NCBI RefSeq assembly: GCF_001186365.1
Contig: NZ_LDTZ01000022.1
Coordinates: forward strand, 62,001-126,000
From: Gordonia jacobaea
Lineage (GTDB): Bacteria > Actinomycetota > Actinomycetes > Mycobacteriales > Mycobacteriaceae
Direction of reading: 5' to 3'
Length of the DNA stretch: 64,000 bases
Shown here in pieces: positions 62,439-64,000 of the stretch. The notes beneath the pieces are model-generated. The model saw nothing but the letters and a program-made list of their open reading frames with translations, was not told the DNA's origin and searched no databases. The translations under genes and the position numbers were made by a program. Every line of letters begins with the position of its first letter. Within the stretch, counting starts at the first letter, position 1.

Positions 62439-63041
62439 GTGGGCCAATTGGCGTTCTTCTCCGCCGAACTCGACGAGCCGTCGCTCGACGACCTCGGTGG
62501 TCTTCTCGCAGCGCACGGACAGTCGTCGCGCATCGCAGGTAGCGGGTCGGGCGCGGGTGGTACGCGCGTATCGATCGTGCTGTCGGCGCCATGGCGCGCG
62601 TCGGCCGTCGTGGAGGAGCTGAAGGCCTGCGGTGTCGACACCGAGCGCGCCGAGTCCGACGAGGGCAATCCGCTCGCACGCACCGCGCTCACTCCGCTCC
62701 TCGACACTCTGCATGCAGCCTGGTCGCGCGGCGCGGTCAAGGCAGTTCCCGCAGGCTGGGTACCCGGCCCCCGTGCGCTGCGACTCTGGACGATCGCGGC
62801 GGGATCGTCGGATGCCGGGCACTACCAGCTCGGACTCGATCCACATGCGCCCGATACCCATGCACAACTCGCGACTGCGCTGATGCGGAGCGGGATTGCA
62901 CCTACTCTTGTTGGCACGCGAATCCATTCGCCCGCACTGCGGATCTCGGGTCGTCGTCGACTCGCTCGTCTCTGCGAGTATGTCGGCGAGGCGCCGCACT
63001 TCGCGGGAGCGCGTGCGGACTGGCCGGACGTCGGGGACTGA
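62439..63041 (+). CDS. Conserved actinobacterial protein (Rv3647c-like)
   Basis: A 200-residue protein found between cspA and topA, as in M. tuberculosis (Rv3647c, from memory). It starts MGQLAFFSAELDEPSLDDLG, has a VSIVLSAPWRASAVVEELKA segment, RALRLWTIAAGSSDAGHYQL, and a C-terminal part with RISGRRRLARLCEYVG. No enzyme motif or membrane helix is visible. The GTG at 62439 lies 8 bases after TATTGT, a good -10 box, so translation is probably leaderless. The function is unknown. Confidence 0.78.
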   Translation: MGQLAFFSAELDEPSLDDLGGLLAAHGQSSRIAGSGSGAGGTRVSIVLSAPWRASAVVEELKACGVDTERAESDEGNPLARTALTPLLDTLHAAWSRGAVKAVPAGWVPGPRALRLWTIAAGSSDAGHYQLGLDPHAPDTHAQLATALMRSGIAPTLVGTRIHSPALRISGRRRLARLCEYVGEAPHFAGARADWPDVGD

Positions 63042-63253
63042 CGAACGACACACATCGTTTCGCGCTCGGCATATTCAGCGTTGACCTGGCGTTATGGTCG
63101 GCAGCGTCGTCGAATCGCGTGGTGGATACCCGCCCATCGTGAATTCCGATGTGCAAATGGCGCTATACATAAGGTACAAACCTCAAACGAGACGAGACCC
63201 CACCCGCCGGCCAACCGGCACGCGGCGGGCGGGTCCAAACCGAAGGACACCCG

Positions 63254-64000
63254 TTGGCCGAGACCAGCACCACCGCACCCGCAAAAGGAGAAGCGATCCG
63301 ACGACTGGTGATCGTCGAGTCGCCGACCAAGGCGCGCAAGATCGCGGGGTATCTGGGGGGCAACTACGTCGTGGAGTCCTCGCGCGGTCACATTCGTGAC
63401 CTGCCACGGGGTGCCGCCGACGTTCCGGCGAAGTACAAGGGCCAGCCCTGGGCGCGGCTCGGTGTCAACGTCGACGACAACTTCGAGCCGCTGTACGTGG
63501 TCTCGGCAGACAAGAAGTCGACGGTTTCCGAACTGAAGTCGTTGATGAAGGATGTCGACGAGCTCTATCTCGCGACGGACGGCGACCGCGAGGGAGAGGC
63601 CATCGCCTGGCATCTGCTCGAGACGCTCAAGCCGAAGATCCCGGTCAAGCGCATGGTGTTCCACGAGATCACCGAGCCTGCGATCCGCGCCGCAGCCGAG
63701 AACCCGCGCGACCTCGACATCGACCTCGTCGATGCGCAGGAGACCCGACGCATCCTCGACCGCCTCTACGGCTACGAGGTCTCACCCGTGCTGTGGAAGA
63801 AGGTCATGCCGAAGTTGTCGGCGGGCCGTGTGCAGTCGGTGGCAACGCGCATCATCGTCGAACGTGAACGCGAGCGCATGGCGTTCGTGTCGGCCGAGTA
63901 CTGGGACGTCGACGCCACGCTCGACGCCGGTGAGTCGACGACCCCACGCACCTTCTCGTCGCGGCTCGTGTCGGTCGACGACGCGCGGGTCGCCGCCGGT
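63254..64000 (+). CDS. topA: DNA topoisomerase I, N-terminal part (runs off the window)
   Basis: The first 249 codons of type IA topoisomerase, which relaxes negative supercoils. The TTG start at 63254 has GAAGGA 7-8 bases upstream. The TOPRIM domain begins RLVIVESPTKARKIAGYLGG; ELYLATDGDREGEAIAWHLL holds the acidic Mg site (D-x-D-x-E); VKRMVFHEITEPAIRAAAEN and DLVDAQETRRILDRLYGYEV follow, then the SAGRVQSVATRIIVERERER stretch. The catalytic tyrosine lies beyond the window. The leader contains a GC-rich inverted stretch (ACCCGCC/GGCGGGT) near 63198-63236 that could fold. Confidence 0.97.
   Translation, partial: MAETSTTAPAKGEAIRRLVIVESPTKARKIAGYLGGNYVVESSRGHIRDLPRGAADVPAKYKGQPWARLGVNVDDNFEPLYVVSADKKSTVSELKSLMKDVDELYLATDGDREGEAIAWHLLETLKPKIPVKRMVFHEITEPAIRAAAENPRDLDIDLVDAQETRRILDRLYGYEVSPVLWKKVMPKLSAGRVQSVATRIIVERERERMAFVSAEYWDVDATLDAGESTTPRTFSSRLVSVDDARVAAG

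Overview
The window is about 64 kb of GC-rich chromosome from a mycolic-acid actinomycete (order Mycobacteriales). Gordonia or a close relative such as Williamsia fits best. The evidence is the G/C-ending codon use, the many GTG and TTG starts, and a gene order that (from memory) runs parallel to the Mycobacterium tuberculosis Rv3683 to Rv3646c block: metallophosphoesterase, ponA2, whiB4, two ArsA-like ATPases, a DUF4177 protein, RidA, an MBL hydrolase, crp, nth, a thioredoxin-like protein, a Nudix hydrolase, a MarP-like protease, an EphE-like hydrolase, a holin-like protein, acs, ssd/tad, a helicase, cspA and topA. Two tandem exported proteins with an L-N/H-GGYGPSVG motif resemble what is annotated as GjpA porin in Gordonia. 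No phage, transposase, CRISPR array or rRNA was seen.

Layout. Bases 1-19.5 kb are accessory: an inactive-looking EAL-DICT sensor; a two-gene operon of an isopenicillin-N-synthase-like oxygenase and an amidohydrolase; a CocE-type secreted hydrolase; an oxidative-stress block (Fur regulator, catalase, Ohr, Dps); a DJ-1/AraC regulator; glutamate decarboxylase with an M20 peptidase; an acyl-CoA-dehydrogenase-like protein; and a secreted lipocalin. A tRNA-Pro(CGG) sits at 19.83 kb. From 20 to 41.7 kb lies the conserved core: cell wall (ponA2), redox and cAMP regulation (whiB4, crp), DNA repair (nth), membrane protease (MarP), acetate activation (acs), and a HEAT-repeat/MerR pair.

From 41.7 to 47.6 kb come a gene-poor stretch, a 6C small RNA with its own promoter, and a translationally coupled ssd-tadA-tadB-tadC-pilin-tadE-like operon for Flp-type pili. 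From 47.8 to 61.7 kb lie two convergent paralogous exported proteins, two convergent large LuxR-family ATPase regulators, the two GGYGP proteins and a Cys-cluster helicase. The window closes with cspA, a conserved protein and the 5' part of topA.

Features that ordinary annotation would miss: a two-copy palindromic repeat family (18,940 and 38,062), several compound palindromes between genes, a 26-bp tandem repeat whose unit contains the ponA2 stop codon, a 26-bp-period repeat in front of whiB4, an in-frame amber codon splitting an alpha/beta hydrolase, the 6C RNA, and two small proteins of 54 and 56 residues. I see no clearly novel multi-gene defence or biosynthetic system. The best candidates for undescribed biology are the palindromic repeats, the paired LuxR ATPases and the HEAT/MerR-HEAT module.
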